Both the position numbers and the translations under genes were made by a program. Positions 1 to 8,215 of a stretch of 64,000 bases of DNA are shown here, in pieces (the first letter of the stretch is position 1; each line of letters opens with the position of its first letter). The notes below the pieces were generated by a model. That model saw nothing but the letters and a program-made list of their open reading frames with translations, made no database searches and was not told the origin of the DNA. Source of the DNA: an uncultured Olsenella sp. (GTDB lineage Bacteria > Actinomycetota > Coriobacteriia > Coriobacteriales > Atopobiaceae). The stretch spans positions 62,001 through 126,000 of the forward strand of contig URLM01000002.1 of the NCBI GenBank assembly GCA_900548775.1. Reading direction: 5' to 3'.

Positions 1-1
1 C

Positions 2-622
2 AACTTCTACCGCGCGTCCACGGCAGGCGACAACATAGACCTCACCCACATCCTGGACGGGAGCCTGGTGAGCGTGGATCCCATCCACGCCGTGACCTTT
101 GTGGACAACCACGACACCCAGCCCGACCAGGCCCTCGAGTCCACGGTCGAGCCCTGGTTCAAGCCGCTCGCCTATGCGCTCATCCTGCTGCGCGAGGCAG
201 GCTATCCCTGCGTCTTCATGGGCGACCTCTTTGGCCTCCCCAACGACCAGATTCCCGCCGTGCCGGAGCTTGAGCTGCTCATGGAGGTGCGGCGCCGCTT
301 TGCCTACGGCGAGCAGCGCGACTGGTTTGACGAGAAGGACCTTGTCGGCTGGACGCGCGAGGGCACGGCGCGGCACGGCGTCTCGGGCGCGGCGGTGCTT
401 CTCTCCACGCGCAGCGGCAACGCCACGAAGCGCATGTGCGTGGGGGCGGGGCACGCGGGCGAGACCTGGCGCTGCGTGCTGGGCGTCGACGGCACCGTCA
501 CAATTGACGGCGAAGGCTGGGCGGAGTTCTCCACCGGCGGCGCGCGACTGACGGTCTACCTGCCTGCGGCGACGGCGGACAAGCTGGACAGCATCCCTAT
601 CCTGGTGAGGCCGGAGGCGTAG
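2..622 (+). CDS. Alpha-amylase (GH13), C-terminal part only
   Basis: The reading frame enters from the left edge and only the last 206 residues are visible. The motif FVDNHDTQ, followed by ESTVEPWFKPLAYA and GYPCVFMGD, is the end of the catalytic barrel of bacterial GH13 alpha-amylases of the B. licheniformis type, which hydrolyse internal alpha-1,4 bonds of starch or glycogen. About the last 90 residues form the small beta-rich C-terminal domain. The N terminus is outside the window, so secretion cannot be judged. The stop is followed by a GC-rich hairpin and then by the asparaginase gene. Confidence 0.9.
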   Translation, partial: NFYRASTAGDNIDLTHILDGSLVSVDPIHAVTFVDNHDTQPDQALESTVEPWFKPLAYALILLREAGYPCVFMGDLFGLPNDQIPAVPELELLMEVRRRFAYGEQRDWFDEKDLVGWTREGTARHGVSGAAVLLSTRSGNATKRMCVGAGHAGETWRCVLGVDGTVTIDGEGWAEFSTGGARLTVYLPAATADKLDSIPILVRPEA

Positions 623-635
623 GCGCCGGACTGCG

Positions 636-653
636 GGCCGCCGCCTGGCGGCC
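636..653 (+). terminator. Possible weak terminator after the amylase
   Basis: A 7-bp perfect GC stem (GGCCGCC/GGCGGCC) with a 4-nt loop lies 14 nt after the amylase stop. There is no T-run, so efficient intrinsic termination is doubtful. Confidence 0.3.
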
Positions 654-702
654 GATCGCCGTCGCTTCTCGGCAGTGGCGTACTTCTCGAACGGAGCAAC
701 AC

Positions 703-1743
703 ATGAAGAGGATCCTCATGGTGGCCACGGGTGGCACCATTGCATCCATGCCGGAGGCAGACGGCACGGGCCTTGCCCCGGCGCTCACCGGCGAGGAACT
801 TGCAGGCTACGTTCCGCAGGCACGCGGCCTGTGTGACCTGGATATCGTTCAACCCATGAACATCGACTCGACAAACATGCGCCCCAGCGACTGGAAGCGC
901 ATAGCTGCAACGATCATGGAGGCCTACGACGACTACGACGGCTTTGTGGTGCTGCACGGCACGGACACCATGGCATACACGGCGGCAGCCCTCTCCTACC
1001 TCATCCAGGGCAGTCCCAAGCCCATCGTGCTCACGGGCTCGCAGCAACCCATGGCGAACCCCTTCACCGATGCCAAGCTCAACCTGTACCAGTCGCTGCT
1101 CTACGCCACCGACGACGACTCGCGCGACGTGTCCATTGTGTTTGGCGGCTCGGTCATTGTGGGAACGCGCGCCCACAAGCAGCGCACCATGAGCTTCAAC
1201 GCGTTTACCAGCGTGAACTATCCGCTACCCGCCATCATCCGCAACGACCGCATCGTGCGCGAGGGCCGAGAGGGAATGACCATCCCCACTGCAGCGGGCG
1301 CGTCCGTTGCGGCACGGGCGGGACGGCCGCGCGTCTACGAGCGGCTTGACGAGCACGTGGTTGTGGTGCGCCTCACCCCGGGCCTGGGGCCGGGAATCCT
1401 CGACGCGCTTGGGCCCGACTACGACGCCGTGATTCTCGAGACCTTTGGCATCGGCGGCATCCCGGAGTGCAAGGGCGCCCACTTCGAGCAGGCAATCTTT
1501 GACTGGATTGACTGCGGCAAGACCATCGTGCTCACCACGCAGGTCTCCGAGGAGGGCCTTGACCTGGGTGTCTACGAGGTAGGAAGCGCTTACGCCAATG
1601 AGCCGGCAATCCTTCGCGGTGACGACATGACCACGGAGGCCCTGGTGGCAAAGACCATGTGGGCGCTCGGACAAACGCGCGAGCCGTCGGAGGTGGCGGA
1701 GCTCTTCTACCGGCCCGTGAACCACGACCGCGCCGTGCGTTAG
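703..1743 (+). CDS. ansA: L-asparaginase, type I-like
   Basis: 346 aa, hydrolysing L-asparagine to aspartate and ammonia. Both active-site blocks are visible: ATGGTIAS near the N terminus (nucleophile Thr12) and HGTDT (Thr87-Asp88), with the conserved lysine in the AHKQRT segment. No signal peptide is seen, which fits the cytoplasmic AnsA type. The ATG follows the ribosome-binding-like run CGGAGC. It stands alone between the amylase and an intergenic repeat array, with the next gene converging from the other strand. Confidence 0.93.
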   Translation: MKRILMVATGGTIASMPEADGTGLAPALTGEELAGYVPQARGLCDLDIVQPMNIDSTNMRPSDWKRIAATIMEAYDDYDGFVVLHGTDTMAYTAAALSYLIQGSPKPIVLTGSQQPMANPFTDAKLNLYQSLLYATDDDSRDVSIVFGGSVIVGTRAHKQRTMSFNAFTSVNYPLPAIIRNDRIVREGREGMTIPTAAGASVAARAGRPRVYERLDEHVVVVRLTPGLGPGILDALGPDYDAVILETFGIGGIPECKGAHFEQAIFDWIDCGKTIVLTTQVSEEGLDLGVYEVGSAYANEPAILRGDDMTTEALVAKTMWALGQTREPSEVAELFYRPVNHDRAVR

Positions 1744-1747
1744 GAGG

Positions 1748-1976
1748 ATGACGCCGGTCCGGGTGACGCCGGAGAGCGCGGTTCAGCAGGAAAACCGTAC
1801 GAGAGCGGCCTTCCGGCGCCAAATCGACGCCCGAAGGCCCTTCTCGTACGCGATTCCGTCCAAAGCCCTCCTTCCGGCGCCGATTTCTCGCCGGAGGGCC
1901 CATCTCGTACGGAATCTCATCGCAAACCCATGCTTCGGCGTCACTTTCTCGCCAGAGGGCCCATTTCCGCAGCGCT
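1748..1976. repeat. Palindromic repeat array, ~61-bp period (copy 1)
   Basis: Between the convergent asparaginase and MFS genes, imperfect palindromes of the form TTCCGGCG-N(10)-CGCCGGAGG recur at about 1811, 1871 and 1932, separated by linkers containing CTCGTACG. A more degenerate unit lies near 1750. The same core, in opposite orientation and with the same ~61-bp spacing, forms an array at 61.0-61.4 kb. No protein is evident here. Confidence 0.8.
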
Positions 1977-1985
1977 AGTGCGTCC

Positions 1986-3196
1986 CTACCCCCGAGCCTC
2001 CTCGCGCCGAGAGAGGGCCAACGTAACACCAACCAGCACTGCAGCAATCACGGCGAGCACTGCCCCCACCAGGCCCACCGCGCCGATCCCCGGGCCAGAG
2101 ACCACGACACCTCCCACAAAGGTGCCAAAGGCAATGCCCACGTTGAACGAGAGCGGTTCGAGCGAGCTGGCCAGCGTGAGCGCCTTGGGGTAGCGCCTGC
2201 GCGCCACGTCCATGAAGTGGGACACGCTGGGAATCGACGCCACGTACATGACCAGTCCCAGAAGCATCACCAGAACCAGAGAGCCCGGCATCGACGAGCC
2301 CGCCACGTACAGCCCCGCGAGAATTGCCGCCTGGGCGAGAAAGTCCGCAACCAGCGCCTTAAGGCCAAAGCGCATGTCGACCCAGCCGCTCAGCAGGTTC
2401 GAGCCAAACGTGATGACTCCGTACACCACGAGCGCCCCGCTCACGGCCACGGCGTCCATCCCCAGCACCTGCTCCATGTACGGCGTCACGTAGCCGTAGA
2501 ACGTGTACACCGAGCCAATGCCAAACACAAACACAAACACAAGCATGCCCGAAATGATGCTTGGCTCGCCAAAGAGGCGCGCCTGCTCACGCGCGGTTGC
2601 AGGCTCGTCGGTCTTGCCGCTTCTCGGCATGCAAGCGGCGAGAAGGGCGCTAGCCACAAGCGAGAGAACGAGGGTCCCGTACATGGCAACATGCCATCCG
2701 ACCGTACTCGCAAGGATCTCACTAACGCTCGTCGCCACGACAAGCGCAACTGAATAGCTGGCGTACACCAGCGTGAGGGCACCGGACGACCTCTTGGCAC
2801 CCACCAGCTCTGGGATGAAGGTCACGCCAACCGCCAGCAGCGCGCCGGAGATCGACCCCAGCAGCACGCGCGCCGCAAGCAGCACGGCAAAGTTTGGCGC
2901 GAACGCCGAGAGCACGTTGCCAATGCAAAAATGACCAAGTAGGCAAGCATGACGGAATAGCGCCTAAAGCGACCGGTCGCAAGCGCAAGCACCGGCGTCA
3001 TCACCGCGTATGGCAGGGCAAAGAGGCTGATGAGCTGGCCGGCCGTGGCAAGCGAGACGCCCATCTCCTCCGCAAGGTTCGACTCGATGCCAATCACGAT
3101 GAACTCCGAGCAGCCCAGCACAAAGCCCAGGAGCACGAGAAGGGCCACGCACAGACGCGCGCGGCCCGGCGTAACGCCAGTCACAGTCTCTTCCAC
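1986..3196 (-). pseudogene. MFS transporter, interrupted by a frameshift
   Basis: Two overlapping minus-strand frames together encode one ~403-residue major facilitator protein. The first part (GTG start at 3196 behind GAGGGGG) has the N-terminal helices with SEFIVIGIESNLAEEMG, typical of AraJ/YdhP-like drug or sugar efflux members. The second frame continues from GNVLSAFAPNF to the end at 1986 with the remaining helices. The frames join near 2920-2931, next to an A5 run, where one base appears to be missing. Length and helix order are normal apart from this. It is either a recent pseudogene or a sequencing error. Transcribed divergently from pth. Confidence 0.8.
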
Positions 3197-3312
3197 GAAA
3201 CCCCCTCAGAAGACGGCAGCAGCCGAGAAGCCTAGCACGCGTGCGGCCGCGTCACCACCCCGCATGCGCTACCCTTACCGTGACCACAGGTAGCCACAGC
3301 GAGAGGAAAGGT

Positions 3313-3885
3313 ATGCCCGCACGTCCCAAGGAGATCCGGCTCGTGTGCGGCCTGGGCAACCCCGGCCCGGAGTACGAGCGCACGCGCCACAACATTGGCT
3401 TTGCCACCGTCGACGTGCTCGCCGAGCGAGCCGGCACGCGCTACTGGAAGAGCGAGGCCGGCTGCATGGTTGCCCGCGCCCTCATCGGCGGACGCGAGGT
3501 CATTCTCGCCAAGCCGCAGGACTTCATGAACACGAGTGGGGGCCCGCTCTCCAAGCTCATGCGGCAGGAGCACGTCTCCCCCGCCGAGATCCTGGTGGTG
3601 CACGACGAGGTCGACCTTCCCGCCGGAGAGGTTCGCGCCAAGTGGGGTGGCGGGCTCAACGCCCACAACGGCCTGCGGTCCATTGCCAACAAGCTCGGCA
3701 CGCGGGGCTTCTCGCGCATTCGCTGCGGCATTGGTCGCCCGCCCGGGAAGATGCAGGTGGCAGACTACGTCCTGCGCGAGCTCAAAGGCGGTTTTCTCGA
3801 CGAGTTCCAGATGCTTGCCCAGGACGCGGCGGCTCTCTGCGAGCAGATCGTGAACGAGGGCATGCCCGCGGACGCCCTGCGTTAG
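3313..3885 (+). CDS. pth: Peptidyl-tRNA hydrolase
   Basis: 190 aa, cleaving peptidyl-tRNA released from stalled ribosomes and recycling tRNA. GLGNPGPEY and TRHNIGF carry the substrate-binding Asn16 and catalytic His26; HDEVDLP carries the supporting Asp. The ATG at 3313 follows GAGAGGAAAGGT; an in-frame upstream extension lacks a ribosome-binding site and homology. Full length for the family. Confidence 0.95.
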   Translation: MPARPKEIRLVCGLGNPGPEYERTRHNIGFATVDVLAERAGTRYWKSEAGCMVARALIGGREVILAKPQDFMNTSGGPLSKLMRQEHVSPAEILVVHDEVDLPAGEVRAKWGGGLNAHNGLRSIANKLGTRGFSRIRCGIGRPPGKMQVADYVLRELKGGFLDEFQMLAQDAAALCEQIVNEGMPADALR

Positions 3886-4054
3886 CGTCGGGGCGCCCGG
3901 CCGTTCATCCCGCATCCCGCTACGATGAATCGTGTAGGCGCTGTTGAGGTCAAATAACGCCCCTTTCAACAATTACACTAAGGTACTTGGAAGGCTCCGG
4001 GCATCTCCGCCTGGAGCCAAGTCTGAAGCGGCTTTAGGAGAGGAGTCAGGCTTC

Positions 4055-4897
4055 ATGTATAAGATCCTCGAAAAGACGCAGTTCTCGGAGAAGGTGTTCA
4101 AGTTCCGCATCGAGGCGCCGGAGATGGCCAAGCACGCACACGCTGGCCAGTTCCTCATGGTTCGCGCCAACGAGACCGGTGAGCGCGTGCCGTTCACCTT
4201 TGCGGACTGGAACCCCGAAGAGGGCTGGGTGGAGTTCATCTTCATGGTGGTCGGCAAGACCACAAAGATGCTCTCTACGTACGAGCCCGGCGACGCCATT
4301 CTCGACGTCACCGGCCCGCTGGGTCAACCCACGGTCATGGGCCCCGGGACCACCTGCGTCATTGGCGGCGGCGTTGGCCTTGCCATCGCGTACCCCGTCG
4401 CGCGCACGCTGGTGAAGACCGGCCACGAGGTCCACGCCATCATGGGCGCCCGCACCAAGGACCTGCTCCTTCTCGAGGACCAGTTCCGCGAGCTCCTGCC
4501 CGACGACCACATCCACATCACCACCGACGACGGCTCCTACGGCGAGAAGGGCGTTGTCACCGCCCCGCTCGAGCGCCTGCTCCAGGCCAAGGCCGTCGAC
4601 GAGGTCTTCTGCGTTGGCCCCGTCCCCATGATGAAGTTCTCCACGCTCACGGCCGAGAAGTACGGCACCCCCATCACCGCGTCGCTCAACCCCATCATGG
4701 TCGACGGCACGGGCATGTGCGGCTGCTGCCGCGTCGAGATCGACGGCAAGACCAAGTTCGCCTGCGTCGACGGTCCCGACTTCGACGCCACCAAGGTCGA
4801 CTGGAACGACCTGCGCGCGCGTCAGGCTGCATACCGTACCGAGGAGGGCCAGGCCCTCAAGGCCTATGAGGAGGCGAACTGCGCATGCCACAGGTAA
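4055..4897 (+). CDS. FAD/NAD-binding flavoprotein subunit (NfnA/SudB/PyrK-like)
   Basis: 280 aa. An FAD-binding barrel (about 1-100, with RVPFTFADW) is followed by an NAD(P)-binding half with CVIGGGVGLA. Near the C terminus, the cluster MCGCCRVE and a later Cys form the [2Fe-2S] site typical of PyrK and NfnA. The SD TAGGAGAGGAG fixes the start at 4055. It overlaps the next gene, the glutamate-synthase-like partner, by 13 nt, so the two are co-translated. Together they match the electron-transferring pair NfnAB (reduced ferredoxin:NADP+ oxidoreductase) or sulfide dehydrogenase SudBA. The exact electron donor cannot be read from sequence. Confidence 0.88.
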   Translation: MYKILEKTQFSEKVFKFRIEAPEMAKHAHAGQFLMVRANETGERVPFTFADWNPEEGWVEFIFMVVGKTTKMLSTYEPGDAILDVTGPLGQPTVMGPGTTCVIGGGVGLAIAYPVARTLVKTGHEVHAIMGARTKDLLLLEDQFRELLPDDHIHITTDDGSYGEKGVVTAPLERLLQAKAVDEVFCVGPVPMMKFSTLTAEKYGTPITASLNPIMVDGTGMCGCCRVEIDGKTKFACVDGPDFDATKVDWNDLRARQAAYRTEEGQALKAYEEANCACHR

Positions 4898-6291
4898 ACG
4901 GTCGCTTTGTTCCCGACATGAAGTCCCCCCGCACCCCTGACAACGAGGAGCCGGCGGAGGAGCGTGCCCACGACTTCCGTCCCGTCGACAAGGGCTTCAC
5001 CAAGGAGATGGCGCTGGCCGAGGCCGAGCGCTGCATGGACTGCAAGAAGCCCCTCTGCGTCGAGGGTTGCCCAGTCAACATCAAGATTCCTAAGTTCATC
5101 GAGAAGATTCGCGAGCAGGACTTTGGTGCCGCTCTCGACATCATCCACGAGGACTCGATGCTCCCCGCAATCTGCGGCCGCGTGTGCCCGCAGGAGAACC
5201 AGTGCGAGGGGCGCTGCATCCGTGGCAAGAAGTCCGAGCCCGTGGCCATCGGCCAGCTCGAGCGCTTCCTGGGCGACCAGCCCGAGCTTGCCAGCAAGCC
5301 GCAGATGAAGCCTGCCAACGGCAAGAAGGTTGCCGTCATCGGCTCTGGCCCCTCCGGCATCACCTGCGCCGGCGAGCTTGCCCGCAACGGCTTTGACGTC
5401 ACCGTCTTCGAGGCTTTCTTCACCGGCGGCGGCGTGCTCGTCTACGGCATCCCCGAGTTCCGCCTGCCCAAGGCCGTCGTCAAGCGCGAGATCGACGGTC
5501 TCAAGGAGCTGGGCGTCAAGTTCGAGTTCAACTCCGTCATGGGCAACCTCGCCAACGCCGAGGAGCTCCTGGGCGAGAAGGGCTTCGATGCCATCTACGT
5601 GGCAACTGGCGCCGGCCTGCCCAAGTTCCTCAACATCCCCGGCGAGAACCTGCCCAACGTCTTCTTCGCAAACGAGTACCTCACCCGCGTGAACCTCATG
5701 AAGGCGAACAAGTTCCCCGAGTACGACACCCCCACCAAGCACGCCAAGCAGGTCGTGGTCTTTGGTGGCGGCAACGTGGCTATGGACGCCGTTCGTACGG
5801 CAAAGCGTCTTGGTGCCGAGCGCGCCATCATCGCCTACCGCCGTACCGAGGCCGAGATGCCCGCCCGTCGCGCTGAGCTTCACCACGCCAAGGCCGAGGG
5901 CGTCGAGGTCATGCCGCTTGTCTCGCCGCTTGAGTTCATCGCCGGCGAGGACGGCAACGTGTGCGCCGTGAAGGTTCAGAAGATGGAACTGGGCGAGCCC
6001 GACGCCTCCGGCCGTCGCCGCCCCGTGCCCATCGAGGGCGCCATCGAGGAGATCCCCTGCGACGTGGCCATTTCCGCCATTGGTACCAACGCCAACCCCT
6101 TCGCCAAGAAGATTGGTGGCATGGACCTCAACAAGTGGGGCTACATCGTGGCAGACGAGAACGGCCGCACCTCCAACCCCCGCATCTGGGCTGGCGGCGA
6201 CATCGTCACTGGTGCCGCAACGGTCATTCTGGCCATGGGCGCCGGCAAGACCGCAGCCGCAAGCATCACCGAGACGCTCGCCGCCGAGTAG
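4885..6291 (+). CDS. NADPH-dependent oxidoreductase, GltD/NfnB/SudA-like
   Basis: 468 aa. The N-terminal Fe-S domain has Cys50, Cys53, Cys58 and Cys62 (CMDCKKPLCVEGCPV) and a second block CGRVCPQENQCEGRC. It is followed by the FAD-binding GSGPSGITCAGELARNG and the NADPH-binding GGGNVAMDAVRTAKRLGA. The glutaminase/synthase large subunit of glutamate synthase is absent from the neighbourhood, and the partner is NfnA-like. An NfnB role moving electrons between ferredoxin and NAD(P)H is therefore more likely than glutamate synthesis. It ends before a strong terminator. Confidence 0.9.
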   Translation: MPQVNGRFVPDMKSPRTPDNEEPAEERAHDFRPVDKGFTKEMALAEAERCMDCKKPLCVEGCPVNIKIPKFIEKIREQDFGAALDIIHEDSMLPAICGRVCPQENQCEGRCIRGKKSEPVAIGQLERFLGDQPELASKPQMKPANGKKVAVIGSGPSGITCAGELARNGFDVTVFEAFFTGGGVLVYGIPEFRLPKAVVKREIDGLKELGVKFEFNSVMGNLANAEELLGEKGFDAIYVATGAGLPKFLNIPGENLPNVFFANEYLTRVNLMKANKFPEYDTPTKHAKQVVVFGGGNVAMDAVRTAKRLGAERAIIAYRRTEAEMPARRAELHHAKAEGVEVMPLVSPLEFIAGEDGNVCAVKVQKMELGEPDASGRRRPVPIEGAIEEIPCDVAISAIGTNANPFAKKIGGMDLNKWGYIVADENGRTSNPRIWAGGDIVTGAATVILAMGAGKTAAASITETLAAE

Positions 6292-6324
6292 CGCAGTGCT
6301 TCTCAAAAGGTTTCCCGCGTGTTC

Positions 6325-6360
6325 GGGCCCCGAAGCCGGCTGGCTTCGGGGCCCGTTCTT
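6325..6360 (+). terminator. Intrinsic terminator after the NfnAB-like pair
   Basis: Long GC stem: GGGCCCCGAAGCC pairs with GGCTTCGGGGCCC around a short loop, followed by GTTCTT. It lies 33 nt after the stop at 6291. Confidence 0.85.
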
Positions 6361-6399
6361 CCAGATGGCTGAGTTGGACGATCGGGGAAGCATCTTCCC

Positions 6400-6646
6400 T
6401 TGCATCGAACTGCCCTTCATTACACTGTTTTGGCCGTATTTGCGCCGAACCGGCCTTCGTTACATATGGTTTCTGAGCTGCTCAAAGTAGCAACTCAAAG
6501 AATATGCATAGTTACGGATGATTTTTTAAATAATATGCGCAATCATTGGATTCGATACTCGAGGCCACCTTGGAACCACGTGTAACGAAGGGCAGTTCGA
6601 TGCAAATGACCCGTAATTCGATGTAACAAAGGGCGGTTCGATGCAA
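6400..6646. repeat. Nested inverted repeat in a 490-nt gene-free stretch
   Basis: The gene-free stretch 6292-6781 holds a terminator and this element. Two forward copies of a ~26-bp motif (TTGCATCGAACTGCCCTTCA..., at 6400-6425 and about 6440-6465) face two inverted copies (6580-6605 and about 6620-6646) across an AT-rich centre. The outermost-left and first-right copies match at 25 of 26 bases. No ORF of note is inside. It resembles a MITE-like or cruciform-forming element, without obvious target duplication. Confidence 0.7.
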
Positions 6647-6781
6647 TTCTGCGTCTCCGACAAGTTCCGCCCGTCACAGCAACGATTCAAACGCATCTCC
6701 GGAGCAGCCAGGACACGTGCGGCCTGCCCCTCGCGCATCGTACAATCGACAGGACCACGTATCCTGCCATGAGGAGAGGCG

Positions 6782-7255
6782 ATGGGACGACTTCACAGGC
6801 TTGCATTGGCTCTTGTTGCTGTGCTCTTGGCGACCACGCTTGGCCTCACCCTCACCGCTTGCGAAAGCAAATCTGCCCGTCAAGCAGAAGCCCCCTCCCC
6901 CACTTCCACGGCAATCTCACGCGACGGCAGCTACACCAGCAAGGACGACGTGGCACTCTACCTGCACACGTATGGCGAACTCCCACCAAACTTCATTTCA
7001 AAGACCAAGGCCCGCAAGGCCGGATGGGACCCACAAAAGGGCAACCTCAACGAAGTCTGCCCGGGCAAGAGCATCGGCGGCAGCGTCTTCTACAATGATG
7101 ACCATGCGCTTCCAGACGCCCCTGGCCGTACCTGGCACGAATGCGACGTCAACTACCAGGGCGGGCACCGCGGGCCAGAGCGCATTGTGTACTCCACCGA
7201 CGGCCTCGTGTACTACACGCCAGACCACTACAAGACCTTCGAGCAGCTCTACTAG
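6782..7255 (+). CDS. Barnase-family ribonuclease, predicted lipoprotein
   Basis: 157 aa. The signal peptide ends in a lipobox (LTAC, Cys27), so the mature enzyme is probably tethered outside the membrane; classical barnase is freely secreted. Residues ~52-157 align along their length with barnase: Lys74 (K27), Glu120 general base (E73, in GRTWHECDVNY), Arg130 (R83), Arg134 (R87) and His149 general acid (H102, in DHYKTF). The guanine-loop Arg59 of barnase is replaced by Asp106, while Asn105 (N58) is kept. Two extra cysteines, 93 and 121, are present. SD GAGGAGAGG precedes the ATG. The inhibitor gene follows at once. Confidence 0.93.
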   Translation: MGRLHRLALALVAVLLATTLGLTLTACESKSARQAEAPSPTSTAISRDGSYTSKDDVALYLHTYGELPPNFISKTKARKAGWDPQKGNLNEVCPGKSIGGSVFYNDDHALPDAPGRTWHECDVNYQGGHRGPERIVYSTDGLVYYTPDHYKTFEQLY

Positions 7256-7263
7256 GAGAAACC

Positions 7264-7542
7264 TTGGCAACTGTAAAGATCCGCGAGGCAAGCAGAGACT
7301 CCGAGCAGGAGATATTCCAGAAGATCGCGAAGAAGCTGAAGTTCCCCAGCTACTTTGGCAACAACTTCGCCGCGCTGGAGGACTGCCTCGGCGACATGAC
7401 CGAGAGCACGCGCGTCGACGTCGTGCGCTACCGCGATGACCCCGACCCCAAGCGGCGCGCCTTCTTTGGGACCCTCTGCGCCGTGGTGGCTCGGGTGGCG
7501 CTCGAGAACCCCAACGTGCACCTCACCATGTACGAGAAGTAG
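7264..7542 (+). CDS. Barstar-family ribonuclease inhibitor
   Basis: 92 aa from a TTG start at 7264; the SD AGGAG overlaps the stop of the barnase-like gene, so the two are translationally linked. The segment FPSYFGNNFAALEDCL matches the inhibitory helix of barstar. Tyr30 (Y29), Asn34 (N33), Asp40 (D39, which plugs the barnase active site) and Cys41 (C40) are kept. D35 is Ala36 and W38 is Glu39. It is expected to protect the cytoplasm from the RNase before export. Confidence 0.92.
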   Translation: MATVKIREASRDSEQEIFQKIAKKLKFPSYFGNNFAALEDCLGDMTESTRVDVVRYRDDPDPKRRAFFGTLCAVVARVALENPNVHLTMYEK

Positions 7543-7583
7543 CCGGGCGCACCGGGACCGACCCAAGTGGGATTGCTGGGGTC

Positions 7584-7664
7584 GTCGAATTACGCACGGC
7601 TGAGCCTGGGACGAAAAAAGCGCTGCACCACACAAACCCAAATCGCTGCCGTGCGTAGTTCGTC
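7584..7664. repeat. Inverted repeat downstream of the barstar gene
   Basis: 17-nt arms (GTCGAATTACGCACGGC and GCCGTGCGTAGTTCGTC, 15 of 17 paired) enclose a 47-nt loop. It could act as a bidirectional stop or be a dispersed repeat. The arms lack a following T-run. Confidence 0.55.
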
Positions 7665-7794
7665 CCCTGAGCGCACCGGACCAACTGGACCCGCACCAGG
7701 CAGGGGCAGTCACCACCACGGCAAGCAAGGCAACCGGTCGCAAACAATCTGAACCACCGGCGCGATCGGAGGAAACGACAAACGGAGGCAGGAT

Positions 7795-8181
7795 ATGGCA
7801 CGCGAAGGTCTCTCAAACAGGCAGATCGTCCTGGATTTCTATCGAGATGTATTCAACGGCTGGGACGTCTCGAAGGTCTCGGACTATGTTGCGCCGAACT
7901 ACATCCAGCACAACCCCACGGTCGAGGACGGCCTCGAGGGGTTCGAGAAGTTCATCAAGTTCTTCACGTTGCTCAAGCCCCGCTGCGAGGTCATCCGCTG
8001 CGACGAGGTGGGAGACATCGTCTATGTCTTCTTCCGTTGCACGCTTGGCAACGGAACCGTCAACAAGGTGGTGGACATCTACCGCCTCGAGGATGGCATG
8101 CTGGCCGAGCACTGGGACGTAGTCGAGCACGACGTCGCCAAGAAAGAGAGCGAGTCGGCAAATGGGAATGGCATCTGGTAG
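7795..8181 (+). CDS. SnoaL-like (NTF2-fold) protein
   Basis: 128 aa, preceded by CGGAGGCAGG. The pattern NRQIVLDFYRDVFNGWD, YIQHNP and the end DGMLAEHWDVVE is that of SnoaL-like/ester-cyclase proteins of the NTF2 fold. These form small cone-shaped barrels and act as polyketide cyclases, dehydratases or, often, proteins of unknown substrate. No polyketide genes are near, so the substrate is unknown. Confidence 0.8.
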   Translation: MAREGLSNRQIVLDFYRDVFNGWDVSKVSDYVAPNYIQHNPTVEDGLEGFEKFIKFFTLLKPRCEVIRCDEVGDIVYVFFRCTLGNGTVNKVVDIYRLEDGMLAEHWDVVEHDVAKKESESANGNGIW

Positions 8182-8215
8182 ACCGCGCCGGGTGCTTCTC
8201 GAATAGCGCAGTCGC

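Noticed and set aside
4885..6291. Glutamate synthase small subunit (gltD) involved in ammonia assimilation
   Set aside because: No large subunit is present, and it overlaps an NfnA/PyrK-like flavoprotein. An NfnAB/SudAB-type pair fits better, though the enzyme activity is not proven by sequence.
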